Assembly (NCBI GenBank): GCA_037951165.1
Contig: JBBDHG010000015.1
Span: forward strand, 7,048,501 to 7,112,500
DNA from: Lophius americanus
Lineage: Eukaryota; Chordata; Actinopteri; Lophiiformes; Lophiidae
Length of the DNA: 64,000 nucleotides
Reading direction: 5' to 3'
Shown here: positions 22,998-33,070 of the stretch, piece after piece
Layout: each line of letters opens with the position of its first letter
Numbering within the stretch: the first letter of the stretch is position 1
Position numbers and translations under genes: made by a program
Notes under the pieces: model-generated
The model's database searches: none
Seen by the model: only the letters and a program-made list of their open reading frames with translations
What the model was told of the DNA's origin: nothing

Positions 22998-23095
22998 CTT
23001 TTTGTTTGAACAAAGTCATAAATGAGCTAAAACGATCGACAGTATGGTGAATCCATCTTCCTCGCACAGGAACGAACACAGTGTGGTTCAATGAC
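22998..23095 (-). CDS. Candidate exon, module copy A
   Basis: On the minus strand a CT-rich acceptor (CACCTCTTCCTAG) precedes it and a strong donor follows (AAAAAG then GTAAGA). One frame is open throughout: SLNHTVFVPVRGRWIHHTVD then RFSSFMTLFKQK. A diverged homologue with matching donor position lies at 24496-24585, where the aligned peptide keeps VRG.WI and ends QHK. Conservation of the frame and of the donor in both copies argues for an exon duplicated together with its intronic satellite. The protein family is not recognised. Confidence 0.28.
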
Positions 23096-23296
23096 CTAGG
23101 AAGAGGTGACAGTTCCTAAACAATTCTTAGAACTTAATTGTGCCACTAAAATGTTGCCATTCCTCAAACGTTTCATCAGACTTATTTTCTGTTGTCAAAC
23201 TTTATTTGTCTGATTGACACATGAAGAATCCCTCTCTTCATTATGATAGTTCCATAAATTCCCTTTCAAGAGACTACTTGGCAAAGTGAGAAGTTC

Positions 23297-23486
23297 TCAT
23301 GGGGCATTAGGAGGATCTGAAAGCTTCCAGGTTTGACATGAGAGAATAAAAATGTTATCCAGCAGAGAAATATTCGGAGAAGTGGGGCTATGCAGATGCC
23401 ACACAGGCTTCAGTAGTGTTGCGGGGTCTTTCATCAACCTGTCTTCAACATCAAACACAAGCAGGGATCTCTGACTGTGTTCCACA
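23297..23486 (-). CDS. Candidate exon between the duplicated modules
   Basis: The minus-strand acceptor is very good (CCAGCTTTTTTGTCCTGCAG). The frame opens as CSVEHSQRSLLVFDVEDRLM and runs about 62 codons to a TGA at 23297, ending SDPPNAP. It would be a last coding exon or a pseudo-exon. No counterpart was found near the second module copy. Product unknown. Confidence 0.25.
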
Positions 23487-23799
23487 CTGCAGGACAAAAA
23501 AGCTGGAATGAAAGATATACAACAGAGATTTTAGATATAATTTTCTTTTAAGACTTAAAACTATAAAACCTTCGATATGCCTTTCTGCTCTTTCTCGTAT
23601 TACTAAACCCCTGGAATTTGGAACTGTGCTAGTTCTTCAGGTGTTCATGGAACTGCTGGTTTAAATGGGTGTTTTTCACACCTGTTAACAGCTTAGCATA
23701 ACAAGAGAGAGCCTGATGTCTGCTTTGCTTTTGTCATCATCAATTCAAATATTTCCACACTTCTGACCTCGTTCGTTCTCCGTCTATCTGCTCAACTAA

Positions 23800-24168
23800 C
23801 AGAACTTTATAATACCATTAGGTAGTTTTGTTTTATTGTATAGTTTTGTCGTATCAACAAAGTGATCGTACTGCAGTAGAGTGACATTGTGCCTATTAAA
23901 TAGTGGTGTTGCCAGAAAGTGGCGTAGTTGGGGTAGAGTGATATTGCGGTCATAAATTGGTGTTGATTCCATAAAGTTAGAGGTGTGGCAACAATATCAC
24001 TTTTTGGCATGACACCACTCTATGGAAGAGTGGTGATATTATTGCCATGGTATGATTATTTGGGGTTGAGTGATGTTGTTACCATAAAATGATGAAGTTG
24101 TCATAAAGTGATGCCATTGGCTTATTGATATTATAGCCGTTAAGGGATGTTATTGCCATGAAAATTAC

Positions 24169-24211
<43 letters not shown>

Positions 24212-24480
24212 ATTTAATTTATAATGCACTTTACATTTGGATAAAATCTCAAAGTGCTAATTATGAAGAGGATATTCTACAAAAACAAAGTTTTATCATT
24301 GCCATAAAACAGCATTGCTGCCATACAGTGATGTTATTGCCATGACGTGAGTTATGAGTTATGTAATTGCCAACAAGCACCATTGCTGCCATAAATTGAT
24401 ATTAATGACATGAAGTTAAAAGATTGTCCTTTTGTTGCCATAAAGTTACGTCACTACCTTTTATGTATATCATTTCTACA
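23800..24480. repeat. Decayed satellite halo, unit B
   Basis: Irregular units related to the core recur: GTGGTGTTGCCAGAAAGTGG, GTAGAGTGATATTGCGGTC, GTGATGTTGTTACCATAAAA, GGGATGTTATTGCCATGAAA. A LINE tail with an AAT microsatellite is inserted at 24169-24285. The array ends at the donor-like site of module copy B. Confidence 0.6.
24169..24285 (-). mobile_element. L2/CR1-type LINE 3' tail with (AAT)n
   Basis: An AAT microsatellite (24169-24210) is joined to CATTTAATTTATAATGCACT and TTTACATTTGG, then ATCTCAAAGTGCTA. Read on the minus strand this is the AAAGTGC...(ATT)n terminus, identical in layout to the 45864-46170 copy that retains protein-coding sequence. Confidence 0.65.
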
Positions 24481-24495
24481 ATGTGATATTTTTAC

Positions 24496-24585
24496 CTTTA
24501 TGTTGCACAAAGACAAAGATACAAATGAGTTCCTGCAACCGATGGTTCTGGCGAATCCATATTCCTCTCACAAAAAGTAACACAG
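24496..24585 (-). CDS. Candidate exon, module copy B
   Basis: Diverged duplicate of 22998-23095. The donor is at the homologous position (ATAAAG then GTAAAA) and a possible acceptor is AAAGCCAG. The frame matching copy A reads VLLFVRGIWIRQNHRLQELI then CIFVFVQHK. Shared DNA landmarks outside the putative exon include TGAATCCAT/CGAATCCAT with CCTC and a following GTGACAGTTC. It may be a pseudo-exon. Confidence 0.22.
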
Positions 24586-24629
24586 CTGGCTTTTTCACGA
24601 CTCAACATTGAGTGACAGTTCAAGGAGAG

Positions 24630-25655
24630 TTTTTAAGGTAGTATTGTTGCCGATGTCGATGTCTTAATGTGTTGCTCTTGACAATAAGTGATTTTCGGTG
24701 CAGTCATATCGAAGTAATTGTAAACATAAAAGTGTAAGAGCTCACTACCTGTATCTATACTGATGCTACTAAACTGTGAGTATTTTTTGTTTAACACTGC
24801 CAAACAAGATGAAATTAACAAAAGCGTTAAAACGTATAGCTATGTTGACAGCATGACCTCATGTGAAATTCAGGATAGGATAGAAAAAACCTGAAGCTAA
24901 CTGTTGAATACTGAATCATCAGGAACTCTGGAGCTAGCAAACCATCATCTGAAATGTAGAATTTTCATCTACCCTGTGTCTTTCCCCGTTCTCCCCAAGC
25001 CCATACATAAAAGCATGATTAAGTCTCATCAACCCAAATCAAGAGCTGCCTCCCCCCTACAGGAGCGGGATCATGCTCATCAGAAATCCCTAATCAAGTA
25101 CAGCTTGATGCTGATTCTCAGCCAATCAGAACCAGCCAAGCATCGCCTCTGGTGCTGTGAATAAATAAGGTAATTTGATCAGTCTAAATTTTTAATTAGA
25201 CATTTTGAACCGCTGCAGTTATTTCCTCACTTGTGCTGCTCTTTGTTTGAGGTCAAGAAGAGGTCTTGGGGACTTAAGCCGGGGAAAATTATTGTCTCAG
25301 TAGCACTTGGCTAGGTATTGGTTTACACGCTGCCCTGAAGGGTGTCCTGAATATTTTATGAAAGTATAGAAACTGCATTACGAGTGAAAAATGAAAGACA
25401 TCTTCAGCATTTTAAAATATCTGTAAGATTGATTCTCTTAAAGGGCTATTACACCAATGGCAGCAATATTTCTTCCTGTCGAGAAAGCTATGGTGTGTTT
25501 ATTCAGCAATATTCTCATATTCTCGATATGAGTTCAGATTATTACGGTCACAAACACTGTTCGAAGTTACTCTTTGCCTACAAAGACAGATTACGTTCAT
25601 TTTTATCTGTGTGTTTAGTCACATTATATCTCAAAATGTCATAGATGAATTTTAA
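24630..25655. other. Unassigned DNA
   Basis: No repeat identified. Open frames of 86 codons at 24904 and 25384 show no motif. A short minus-strand segment near 24730-24800 has acceptor-like and donor-like ends (TTTGGCAG, ACAG then GTAGTG) but is only about 54 nt long. Confidence 0.35.
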
Positions 25656-25659
25656 TTAA

Positions 25660-26045
25660 AGGTGCAGTATGTAAATTTAGTAGCATATAGTGGTGAAGGT
25701 CCAGATTGCAGCCTTTATAACATCTCGGCTCACCCCTCCCTATCCACACTGTCCTAAATTTTAAATTCTATTGGTCAAGGCTTAGATGTAAGATAACCAG
25801 AGTTACTATTTCTTCTACATTGTGGGTGCCGTCCCACTTCAACCAATGAAGGGGAGAATAGAGGTTGCAATGTCTAGAGCCATGGGAAGCAGTATCACTC
25901 GCATTTTATAGCCTCTGGAGTCTGGAGCCAACATTTCCCATGTAAACCAGTCCAAGGGGCGGGCTAGGTACTGAATGGATATCAATACAGTCCCTTGCCC
26001 GCAAATTTGTATCCCCCACGCAGACTGTACGAAGGTCATCAGTTT
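25660..26045 (+). mobile_element. TTAA-type MITE, copy 1 (right end lost)
   Basis: TTAA (25656-25659) is followed by AGGTGCAGTATGTAAATTTA, then GTGGTGAAGGTCCAGATTGC. This is the start of the same teleost MITE as at 28800. Internal landmarks (CTCACCCCTCCC, CTGGAGCCAACATTTCCC) agree. No matching right terminus was found, so the end is approximate. Confidence 0.65.
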
Positions 26046-26885
26046 AACCCCTATATATAGTATATACTGTATAAAAATGTTAAAGTATTAGTTCTAGGTT
26101 TTCAGTTTTTCTAGGTCCGAGTCGTCAGCTGATACGTTTTTAACAGTTATAGTTTTTCACATAATGTTCAAAAATGAAAAGCATAGTAGCATGGACGCCA
26201 GTGAACACAATTGCTGTCTAACAAACACAGAAACAGGTTTGTTTACATGAGTTTTAACGTGTGCATATTAGATATAATTTTATGTGGCTTTAGCTTCTGT
26301 CTCAAATGCCAGTTTAACAAAAACATAAACCAAGCAGGTTATTCTTAAACTAAAACTAAGAACAGCAGTAGGAATAAATGGTGTGAGTAAAATAATTGAA
26401 TCATCAAGACTGAATCATTGTTTTAATCGTAGCATTCAATATGAAAGGTGACACCAAGGATTCTAATAACATGAAGGCACCACACTCCTGAATGCTATGC
26501 TAAATTGTTCACAAATGCATTGAATTCAGGGTTCTGTGAGGATAATTGTACCCTGGGGGAAACTCAGGCAGGATTTAAAAGGATTTATTCCTTCATGCAT
26601 CATATCGTTTCACTGAAGCACATTATTGATTGGGTTTTTAAAAAAAAAAAGAAATGTTAATTTAGATCTTGTACTGATTCAGATGTATGGATTAATTTGT
26701 GATAAAACTAATATGTGTGAGTATTTTACAAGTCTGACAGAAGAAGGATATGGTGAAATTGTAACCCTATAGTTGTTTACATTATTGAAGTTATTACCAT
26801 GAGTAATACTACCTCCAGATTGGCTGTCCTCCTATAAATACAAATGACGAAAAAAAGGAAAATAATATATGGAAGAAAAATATTA
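26046..26885. other. Unassigned AT-rich DNA
   Basis: Nothing identified. Confidence 0.4.
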
Positions 26886-27615
26886 CAAGCCAATTTCCTA
26901 AACAGTTGGGACAACCTATAAAATATTAATTAAACAGAATGCGATCATTTCCAAGTCCTGGCAGACATTTTGAAAAGAGTACGAAAACAATGTATCTAAA
27001 GTTAGACCTCATAAACATCACTGTTTTTTAAAATAAAGATATGCTTATTCTCCTTCAACGTAGCAGGGATATTAAAAGTTGGGAGACCATTATTCCACCA
27101 TTCCATAGGTAAAAAGGATAATGGGTAATAAGGGACAGTATCATGAGTAGAGAGAAAGGGGACGCCTAGAAAGTTTCAGTCGCTCAAAGCAAGGATGGGA
27201 AGATGTTCACCACTTTGTGAAAATCTGAGCAATTTGAGCATTTCACCATCTACAGACCATAATATCAACAAAGATTCAGAGAACCTGGACACACGTGTGC
27301 ACTTCAGGGGCAAAGACTTGATTCAAAAATGAAAAACCATGCCATTTGACCACTCATCACATAATTCTATTCAGTCTGGTCAAAGTGGGCTGAAGAGAAC
27401 TTGTCAGTAGACACAACTCACCAATGTTAGATTCTAAAATATGACCCCAAACCATATATCAATAATATCCAGAAACGACACTGACTTCTCTGACCTTGAG
27501 TTAATCTGAGATGAACTGAAAAAAGTCGGAAAAGTGTCAAGTGGAAATCATGGACGGTGCTTTCTCTGGGCTCAAGAGGAAACAGACTATAAGATTGTTG
27601 CCTGCATAAATTTCG
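26886..27615 (+). mobile_element. Tc1/mariner transposon, 5' half, inactivated
   Basis: The left terminus CAAGCCAATTTCCTAAACAG then TTGGGACAACC, preceded by TA, matches the inverted repeat of a common fish Tc1/mariner family. Transposase-coding remnants follow in the family order: CAAGGATGGGAAGATGTTCA, CCACTTTGTGAAAATCTGAG, then ATCTACAGACCATAATATC and AAAGATTCAGAGAACCTGG, and later GGAAATCATGGACGGTG and CAAGAGGAAACAGACTATAA. These correspond to the N-terminal DNA-binding half. Sequence stops matching after about 27610, so the catalytic C-terminal half and right end are missing. Many stops interrupt the frame. Confidence 0.7.
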
Positions 27616-28359
27616 ATTGGCAGATCTGTACGCTCCTTTAACTGGTTTTTCGGTTGGGGAAGACTAGTGATTCCGGTTTTGAACGTTTGCCTTTTATTTG
27701 CAGATTGGACAACTTTGGTTGTTTGGTTCTAGTTGCTTTAAGTTAGTAGCTCGCTGCTAGCTTGCAGTTAGACGTCAGTTAGTTGTCTTAGAAAATACAA
27801 TGGTGGGGTTGTGGTTTCGACTTTTATCAACATGATGACACCATGGACATCATGTCGCAGTGACCAATGGTAGCTGAAAGCTGGGTATTTGAACTGAGTT
27901 TGGATCCAACCGTGAGCACCAGGGAGGATAAAGAGTATATGGTATTCAACCCGACTGATGTCTACGATAATTCCCTCAAAATAGGATCATTTTATGCCTC
28001 TGCTAAAATAATTAAATATCGGGACAGTGATATTAAGGAGCAGAAAATATGTGGCCACAATTTCTATGAATGTGTTTTGAGATACTAAACTCGGGACCTA
28101 AATCTTGGACCTCCGCCGCCTTGATTCTTGACTATGAATTGCCCGGCTTGACATGTTAAATTTAATAAAATGTGCTTGATGGGAATCACATTCTGTATAC
28201 TATCTTCCTTGTTTCTTTCTTCATTTCAACGGCACAAATCTTTCAAACCCCAATCGAGATTCATTTAACCTGAGGTCAACGTTGTATTTTCCCTCGGGTC
28301 ACCTCCAACAGCCCCTTTGAGAACCGTTCAATTAGGTCATGAATGAAGAATGAACTTTA
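27616..28359. other. Unassigned DNA with a 73-codon open frame
   Basis: The frame at 27867-28088 reads MVAESWVFELSLDPTVSTRE and on to a stop, followed after about 80 bp by AATAAA (near 28164). No family was recognised and no splice sites are obvious. It could be the end of a retrotransposed transcript or chance. Confidence 0.25.
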
Positions 28360-28443
28360 CTATTTCGAGTAACATTTCTTCAAAAATGTTACTGTGTGAC
28401 GGCTACACACTCTCCCCTCATTGTTCAATAAATGTAATCTTAC

Positions 28444-28722
28444 CTTCAACATCAATGATGACAAATGGTAAAACCCATAAATGTTACACAGATGGAGACC
28501 GCTGACATTTATGCTGTCCCTTCTGATTGCTATTTCAAAGCAGCTCTGAGGCATCTTATTTTCTTCAACTAGTCCAGCCTCCATATTGGCTCGGCGGACT
28601 TTATAGGCCAGGGATGCGCCATCATAACAAATGACATAGGGATAAAATAACATTAAGGGATGGATTTGTCTCCATAATCTTGTAACCCTGGCATATGTTT
28701 TTTTTTGTTTTTGGCTGAGCAT
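28444..28722 (-). CDS. Candidate exon, unrecognised product
   Basis: A minus-strand frame runs open from 28722 and meets an excellent donor at 28444 (TTGAAG then GTAAGA). Without splicing it stays open for 120 codons to 28360. The portion before the donor reads PYVICYDGASLAYKVRRANM then EAGLVEENKMPQSCFEIAIR. The acceptor is poor (A-rich sequence before ATGCCAG), so it would have to be a first exon or lie further upstream. The block also has the texture of a conserved non-coding element, which is an equally good explanation. Confidence 0.22.
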
Positions 28723-28799
28723 CTCCTCCTTTCCCTAATTTCCAGATGACTGTCTTCCAGTTTTCCATAAAAAAGCATTTTGAGGTTTATCTCTATTAA

Positions 28800-29385
28800 A
28801 GGTGCAGGGTGTATAATTTAGTGGAATCTGCAGGTGTAGCTCTAGATTGCAACCTATATTGCACCAGCGGTTACCCCTCCCTCTCAGAGAATGTACGGTG
28901 AATGGTAGGGATATGAAAATATTTCCTTTACTTCACTTGTTAGTGAAGTCTTCCCCTATGTGATGCTTGGTGAGTAATGTGTGCCCGGTTCTGTGTGGAG
29001 GACACAAGATAGACTGACCTGGTGAATTGGCCCTGACATTATAAGCATATAATGCTCATGTTGTATCTGAGTGGCAAAATTCCGGGATGAGACTCACGCC
29101 TGAGCGTGCCAGTATTTTCTGTTATACCAGATGAGTCTGTAATAAATCTATATATCTGAGTTAGACAATTGAGACTCCTCCAACAACATGTGGCTGTCCC
29201 TCGACCCTGGGCAGAGATCACCGACCCCACCAGGTCCCCACTCAATGGTTTCACATGTTGGGTCTTCGTATACCCCCTCTTGAAGGTGAGGTTTCCAAGT
29301 TCCATGTTTAAAATCCCCTCTTTGACAATAATAAACATTGTGTTCCATTTACTAAGAGGGATATCCTTAAATTTTTAATGCACCT
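28800..29385 (+). mobile_element. TTAA-type MITE, copy 2, complete with target duplication
   Basis: TTAA flanks both ends (28796-28799 and 29386-29389). The left terminus is AGGTGCAGGGTGTATAATTT and the right is the complement of AGGTGCATTAAAAATTTAAG, giving imperfect inverted repeats of about 20 bp. The family core GTGTAGCTCTAGATTGCAAC follows the left end. TTAA specificity fits Kolobok or piggyBac-mobilised MITEs; I infer Kolobok-like from the terminus. Length is 586 bp with no transposase. Overlapping frames inside it (29039-29378) are not genes. Confidence 0.8.
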
Positions 29386-29639
29386 TTAAGTTCCAAATTG
29401 ACTTCCAAATTGAAGAAATGATGCAGCCTTTGAAAACTGATACAGTTCATGCTTACTTTTCCCTCTCCGCTGAAATTTTCAATTTATTCCCTTCAGCTTC
29501 TTCCTCAGTCCTCATTTTTTTCTTGCTAATATTTAATATTTCACCTTTTTGTGGACATAAAATATTCCATTATGTCCTCTGTTGTGTCTGTTTAAGGTAT
29601 GCGCTCAGCCAAGCTCAGCTCAGTCAGGTTATGAATACA

Positions 29640-30120
29640 AATTCAGGCCAACATACTATTTAACTCTCCTGATGGCACCAAAGGTATTACACATTTATTT
29701 CCCGCTTCGAGAACAATCTTATGATTTGCCGCCCTGAGTAGCTCATGTCTAGCTCCTGACCTTTCCTTTCCATCATGCTGTTTTATGAGATGCCATCCCA
29801 GGTTGCTGCAATATGAGCAAGCAAACGAGGCAAAAGCTGAGCGGGTGACCAAGTGATATGGAGATGAGTCGTGGTCGACAGTCCCCACGGGGCAGGGATC
29901 AGATTGGAGGTTTGCCTTGGGGGATGCATTTAAAATTTTGAAATATTTTCTCCTCTTTCTTCCTGCCTGCAGCTTTTGATCTGCAGGCAGGACCCAAATC
30001 AACCCATGCAAATTAACTGAACAATGAGTGACGTTTAGCAAAGTGCTGTTGGCTCCCTTCTGGATGTTTATTGCCCCATAGGTGAAACACAGAGCCCACA
30101 TCATACACATTAATATCACA
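29640..30120. promoter_or_regulatory. Candidate conserved non-coding element with octamer motif and 12-bp hairpin
   Basis: A non-repetitive block of higher complexity than its flanks. It contains a POU octamer joined to a homeodomain core (CCATGCAAATTAACTG near 30005) and a perfect inverted repeat: TCCTGCCTGCAG at 29961-29972 and its complement at 29981-29992, separated by an 8-nt loop. A 158-codon minus-strand frame spans the block but has no recognised domain or initiator context, so a regulatory reading is preferred. The call is inferential. Confidence 0.3.
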
Positions 30121-30619
30121 GCTCCGGAGTAATTTTCAAACCATAATAAGACGTTTTAGTTTCTTTAACCTGCAGCTTAGATGTAAACAAAAATAAGCGG
30201 AACCTCAACCATGAAATGGAAAAGCTTGTGAAGGTCTGTGGTTTAAAAAAGCCAATATCATTCAACATTATGGAACAATGTTATCAGCCCAATCACCTAA
30301 GTGACTTGTTGATATTGTTCTATCCCTAAGTCATAGATTGGTTGATTGCGTCATTTTCATGCACAAAGAGAAATAAATCAGGTTCAATAAGGTTTATTGG
30401 TGAAAAAGAACCACATCCCAGAACAAGTGGGAAATTACTCAATGCAACAGCTTTACATTTCTGCCACATTCAGTGCAACAAGCTAATTTTACCGATAACT
30501 ACAGTCTCAAAATGATTAAACTTCCCCAATATTGGATGTTGTTGAAGCTCTGAGTCGCACTTCATAGACTTTCCTCAGCTGTATAAGTTACAAAACATTT
30601 CTGTTAAGGTCTAAATTAC

Positions 30620-31075
30620 CATCAGGACTTCATGCTTCAGCTCCAAAACATTCATCCCTCGTGTCTCAAAAATCCTGAGAAAAGCCGGCACTTGTTGCTC
30701 ATAACCATAGATCAGACACAGAAGCTCTGGGATTTTGTTCTGCAGAGTAATGACACAAAACTGGAACTTATGGGGTCTAATGATCAGCAGTATGTCTGGA
30801 GGAAGAACACTGAAGCTGATGCTAAAATGAACATCCTACCTACAGTGACGCATGACAGTGGCTCTGTGATACACTGGTTCTGCTTTGTTTCTATGGGTGC
30901 CCTGTAGGACGTAGGATGGATTCTATCAAGTATCGGGAAATCCTGGAAGAAAATGGCCAACTATCTGTGAGGAAGCTGAGGCTTGGACATCATTGGAAAT
31001 TTCAAAAGGACAATGATCCCAAGCAGACCTCAATGCCCTCAAACGTTTGGTTTTAGAGGATATCTTGGAACATTT
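30620..31075 (+). mobile_element. Tc1-like transposon fragment, central transposase region
   Basis: The frame from 30632 gives the catalytic-core neighbourhood of a Tc1 transposase: SNDTKLELMGSNDQQYVWRK, then LPTVTHDSGSVIHWFCFVSM, corresponding to the usual SDETKLELFG...YVWR and GGGSVMLWGCF. The aspartate of the SDE motif has become Asn (SND), and the GGGS run is damaged. After a stop, other frames continue GWILSSIGKSWKK and later TMIPSRPQCPQT, matching the QQDNDPKH region in decayed form. Both inverted repeats are absent. It is directly followed by an unrelated dispersed repeat. Confidence 0.75.
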
Positions 31076-31079
31076 CAGA

Positions 31080-31260
31080 GCAACCCTCACAGGGTTGTGT
31101 GGGGCTGGAGGCTATCTGAGCTGATATTAGCAAAGTTAAACCCAGAAAATGTACCTACGTGCAATGTAGAGTTACCCATTCACCCATACTGCATGTTTCT
31201 GGACTGTAATAGAAAGCTAGACTACCTGCAAGGCAAAGAGCAGGTTGGGCAACACCTAAC
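31080..31260. repeat. Dispersed repeat G (GGCTGGAGCCTATC type), copy 1
   Basis: GTGGGGCTGGAGGCTATCTG, then CAATGTAGAGTTACCCATTC and TGCATGTTTCTGGACTGTAA, AGAAAG. This order also occurs at 34925-35220 and is widespread in fish genomes. I cannot name the parent element. Confidence 0.55.
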
Positions 31261-32729
31261 TTAAAAAAAAATGAACTAGCCAAATACATAAACACAAACT
31301 GTCATTATCAAATAAACTAATCTCAGATGTCAAGTGAAATTCAACCTGACCATTAATTTGATTGATATGTCCTCAAACGTCCATTTAAATATTGGTATTT
31401 TAACATCTGTTTGTGATTAGTCCCGACCTATTCATAAAATTTAAGCAACAACATTTTTTTATCAATATTACCGCTAACATATACGCATAGATAGTCATAG
31501 ATGTATTTGTTAAATGGAATAATAATAAAAGCTATTCCAATAGCCTGCTACAAAATCTACTAAAAGAATTACAATATCCAGGATTTTTTTTTTTGGTATT
31601 GTTTAAAACATTTAAAAAAATACCAATGTGTTTTTTTATTTTCTTTTCTTTTTGTTCCATATGCAGCAGTGACATACCTCATCGCCACACAGTCACAAAT
31701 GCCTCCCCTATGCATTATTTGTATTGTGTGCAGCTGGACTTTGTGGCTCCTGTACAACCACACAAATTCCTCACAATGAAAAGTTGTCTCAAGGTAAAGA
31801 AAAAAAACAACAACAACAAGTTAGGGCCAATCAATCTCAGTACTACATACTACTGAGACAGAGCCTGACAACACCTATTCCATCAGAAATGATCTGGCAA
31901 AAAACACTTTGAAGATGGATTCCAAAACTCCTGCTTTTGATCTGAGCCATTATGTCTTTAGAAAAATGTGCATTACATTCCGAATGATAATTTGGGACTG
32001 ACTAAAATAGTTCCAAAACCCGAACACAAAATAGTTTGCAGAGCATTCGGTATTCTGATTCACACTTACACAATGAATTGTCCCTTCATCGGCCAAATAC
32101 AGACAGGATTCAAAGTCAACTCTGTAACAGACCTGACAGACTGATGAAGTAGTTCCCATAGATATTAACAAAATTCATCCCAAAATAGTTTCAAAACACA
32201 CCAAGAAAATATTTCCAAGAGAATAACAAACATAAGTACCCTGAGCGCCCTGTGGTAAAAAGATCAAAATTCACAGACCACATTAACAAAGTAGTTCTAG
32301 GGCAACCTGCTGTGGTTCTGTTAGAGGAAGCTAATCTCACCTCTGCTAGAAATTTGAGAAAAAATCTTAAAGATTAACTAAACAATTCCTACGTCGACCA
32401 AAAACATAGTTCCCAATCAAAATAATAAAGTGTATAAGGACCAAGGGTGAAGATGGACCATCCCTTGCTTACAGTATTTATTCCCAAGAGCCAATTATTT
32501 CAGACAAAGTATCTCTTTGTGTTTAAAAATCTCAATATGAATGTCTCCATTCAATATGAGTCTGTTCTCACACTTGTATTGGGACTAATGGAAAAATTGC
32601 CTTTAACCCCCTGTCTAGTCATTAGGTACTCGGAGAATCAGGTCTTTTTCCTCCTTTAATGGAATTTTCAAATAAATCAGTCATAACAGCAAGGTAAATT
32701 AAATGCAATCAATTTTCTATGATTCCTTT
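31261..32729. other. Unassigned AT-rich DNA
   Basis: Nothing identified. Open frames at 31593-31856 and 31950-32171 lie in low-complexity or plain sequence. Confidence 0.4.
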
Positions 32730-33070
32730 TGACTTGCTGTGCAGACGGCATTGGCCATTTCATTGCCATGGTACATTTGCTCAACAGAAAATGCCTATAA
32801 ATGACTTCCGCACAATACAGCCTTTTTAGTTAATGATTTTGAGTTACGGTTTTAGGAAAATTGAGCAGGGAAGAAGTAGGGGGGAGGATTGTTTCGCTTA
32901 TGCCGTATGTAAAGACGAGGGATATGAACCATTACTGGTGTTTGATCGCAAGGGAAATCATTCTCCTTTTATATTCCCATCCACTCTGCTTCCTCTCAGA
33001 ACACTTGTCTGGGCGCTTTGCTTTTGACAGATGGAATAGATGCATTGCGATGGCCAGCTTCCAAACCTGA
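32730..33070. promoter_or_regulatory. Candidate conserved non-coding element
   Basis: A mixed-composition block with CAGACGGCATTGGCCATTTC, TTGCCATGGTACATTTGC and GCATTGCGATGGCCAGC. No repeat was recognised. Two overlapping 64-69 codon plus-strand frames span it without motif. A CTTTTGACAG acceptor-like site lies near 33030. Inferred from texture only. Confidence 0.18.

Noticed and set aside
29643..30119. 158-codon minus-strand frame as a protein-coding gene
   Set aside because: No motif, no splice or initiation support; the block is better described as a candidate conserved non-coding element, though coding is left as a test in the findings.
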